The notes under the pieces are model-generated. The model was not told the origin of the DNA and ran no database searches. It was given only the letters and a program-made list of their open reading frames with translations. The position numbers were made by a program, and so were the translations under genes. Of a DNA stretch of 5,976 bases, positions 5,271 through 5,976 are shown one piece after another. Position 1 is the first letter of the stretch. Each line of letters opens with the position of its first letter. This stretch comes from Pseudomonadota bacterium (lineage in GTDB: Bacteria; Myxococcota_A; Polyangia; Polyangiales; Polyangiaceae): positions 1-5,976 of the forward strand of contig JAEYOT010000390.1 in NCBI GenBank assembly GCA_023411445.1. Reading direction: 5' to 3'.

Positions 5271-5976
5271 ATGGCGAAAGCTCGCTGGGTCTACCTTTGT
5301 TCTGCGATCGCGCTGCTCGGGGGCGCTGCGGCTCTCATCGCTTGCGCGCAGCGTGGGGCGCCGTCGCCGGCGGGGCCCCAGGCGGCCAGCAGTGGCGCCA
5401 TTGCCGCACCCTGGGTGGCAGGAGCGGACAGCACACAAGCCGCTCCGGCTCAGCCGGGCAAGAACGTGCCGGCGATCAAGGTGGACACGGTGGGCTACCC
5501 GCTAAAGTGGCGCAAGGTGGCGATCTTCAACGTGCCGCCGAGCGGCGCCGTGATCAAGAACGAAGCGGGCCAGGTCAAGTACACGTTCAAGCCCGAGGAC
5601 ATCGCGAACAAGGGCGTCGACAAGGCGTCGCTCGATCCGACCTGGCAGGCGGACTTCACCGCGCTGGAGGCGCCAGGTCGCTACGTGATCGAGGGCGGAG
5701 GAGCCAAGTCCGATCCGTTCACGATCGGCAGTGGGCTGTACCGGGAGGCGCTGATCGCGAGCCTGAAGCAGTTCTACTTCCAGCGCTGCCGCACGCGCCT
5801 CGAGCTACCGCACGCGTCGTGGAAAGGGGACGAGTTTACACGCGACGCGCCGTGCCACGTCCACGAAGACATCGCCTGGGACTACGCCACGTACCCGGAT
5901 AAGAAGCACAAGTGGAAAGTGGAAGCGGGCTGGCACGACGCCGGCAACTACGAGCAGTACATCCCCTCCACGGCGC
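5271..5976 (+). CDS. Lipoprotein with CelD_N (Ig-like) and GH9 cellulase-like domain, N-terminal part (runs off right edge)
   Basis: A frame of 235 codons is open to the window end. The start is well fixed: an in-frame stop lies at 5235-5237 and this ATG is the first. A lipoprotein signal follows: Lys/Arg at 3-5, a hydrophobic core, and the lipobox L-I-A-C with Cys25; residue +2 is Ala, so outer-membrane sorting is expected. An Ala/Pro/Ser/Gly-rich linker (26-63) precedes an Ig-like CelD_N module (about 67-152) and the start of a GH9 (alpha/alpha)6 barrel (from about 155). GH9 marks are F-Y-F-Q-R-C (168-173), C-H-V-H-E-D (195-200) and G-W-H-D-A-G-N-Y (220-227). GH9 enzymes cut beta-1,4-glucans; some act on chito-oligosaccharides. 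The usual motif is D-A-G-D, with the second Asp as catalytic base; here it is D223-A-G-N226. The acid Glu lies beyond the window, so activity is uncertain. Confidence 0.85.
   Translation, partial: MAKARWVYLCSAIALLGGAAALIACAQRGAPSPAGPQAASSGAIAAPWVAGADSTQAAPAQPGKNVPAIKVDTVGYPLKWRKVAIFNVPPSGAVIKNEAGQVKYTFKPEDIANKGVDKASLDPTWQADFTALEAPGRYVIEGGGAKSDPFTIGSGLYREALIASLKQFYFQRCRTRLELPHASWKGDEFTRDAPCHVHEDIAWDYATYPDKKHKWKVEAGWHDAGNYEQYIPSTA

Noticed and set aside
5234..5902. Plus-strand frame starting at TTG 5234 over the GH9-like gene
   Set aside because: It is in a different frame from the lipoprotein/GH9 reading, is Arg/Gly-rich, and lacks motifs. The frame from ATG 5271 has a lipobox and GH9 signatures and runs to the window end.

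Overview
The window is GC-rich, with strong G/C bias at third codon positions. Gene content points to a myxobacterium (Myxococcota, probably Polyangiales): a short FHA-GGDEF protein of a type common there, a LuxE/LuxC pair without luciferase genes, and a lipoprotein with a glycoside hydrolase family 9 (GH9) domain. The taxonomic call is an inference from family content, not from a marker gene.

Positions 1-3570 hold a tightly packed leftward (minus-strand) cluster. In transcription order it contains an FHA-GGDEF diguanylate cyclase (2671-3570), a class III PLP aminotransferase (1346-2680), a LuxE-type acyl-protein synthetase (205-1344), and the first 71 codons of a probable LuxC acyl-CoA/acyl-protein reductase that leaves the window at position 1. 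The junctions are a short overlap, a one-base gap and an 11-base overlap, so this looks like one operon with translational coupling. LuxE and LuxC families together turn a carboxylic acid into an aldehyde. A class III aminotransferase can turn an aldehyde into a primary amine. The cluster therefore reads as a possible carboxylate-to-amine module, headed by a gene that may make cyclic di-GMP.

Positions 3571-4112 are about 540 bases without a convincing gene. They hold the cluster's probable 5' leader, a weak -10-like box, a large imperfect hairpin (3751-3808) and an AT-rich island (about 3880-3917) that stands out from the GC-rich surroundings.

A double-SIS sugar-phosphate protein (4113-5162, minus strand) resembles the isomerase half of GlmS without its glutaminase domain. 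It is divergent from a plus-strand lipoprotein gene (5271 to beyond 5976) that encodes a GH9-type protein, cut by the right edge. The second Asp of the usual GH9 Asp-Ala-Gly-Asp motif is Asn here. A good sigma-70-like promoter sits so close to the start codon that the message may be leaderless.

No tRNA, rRNA, CRISPR array, insertion sequence or integrase was seen.
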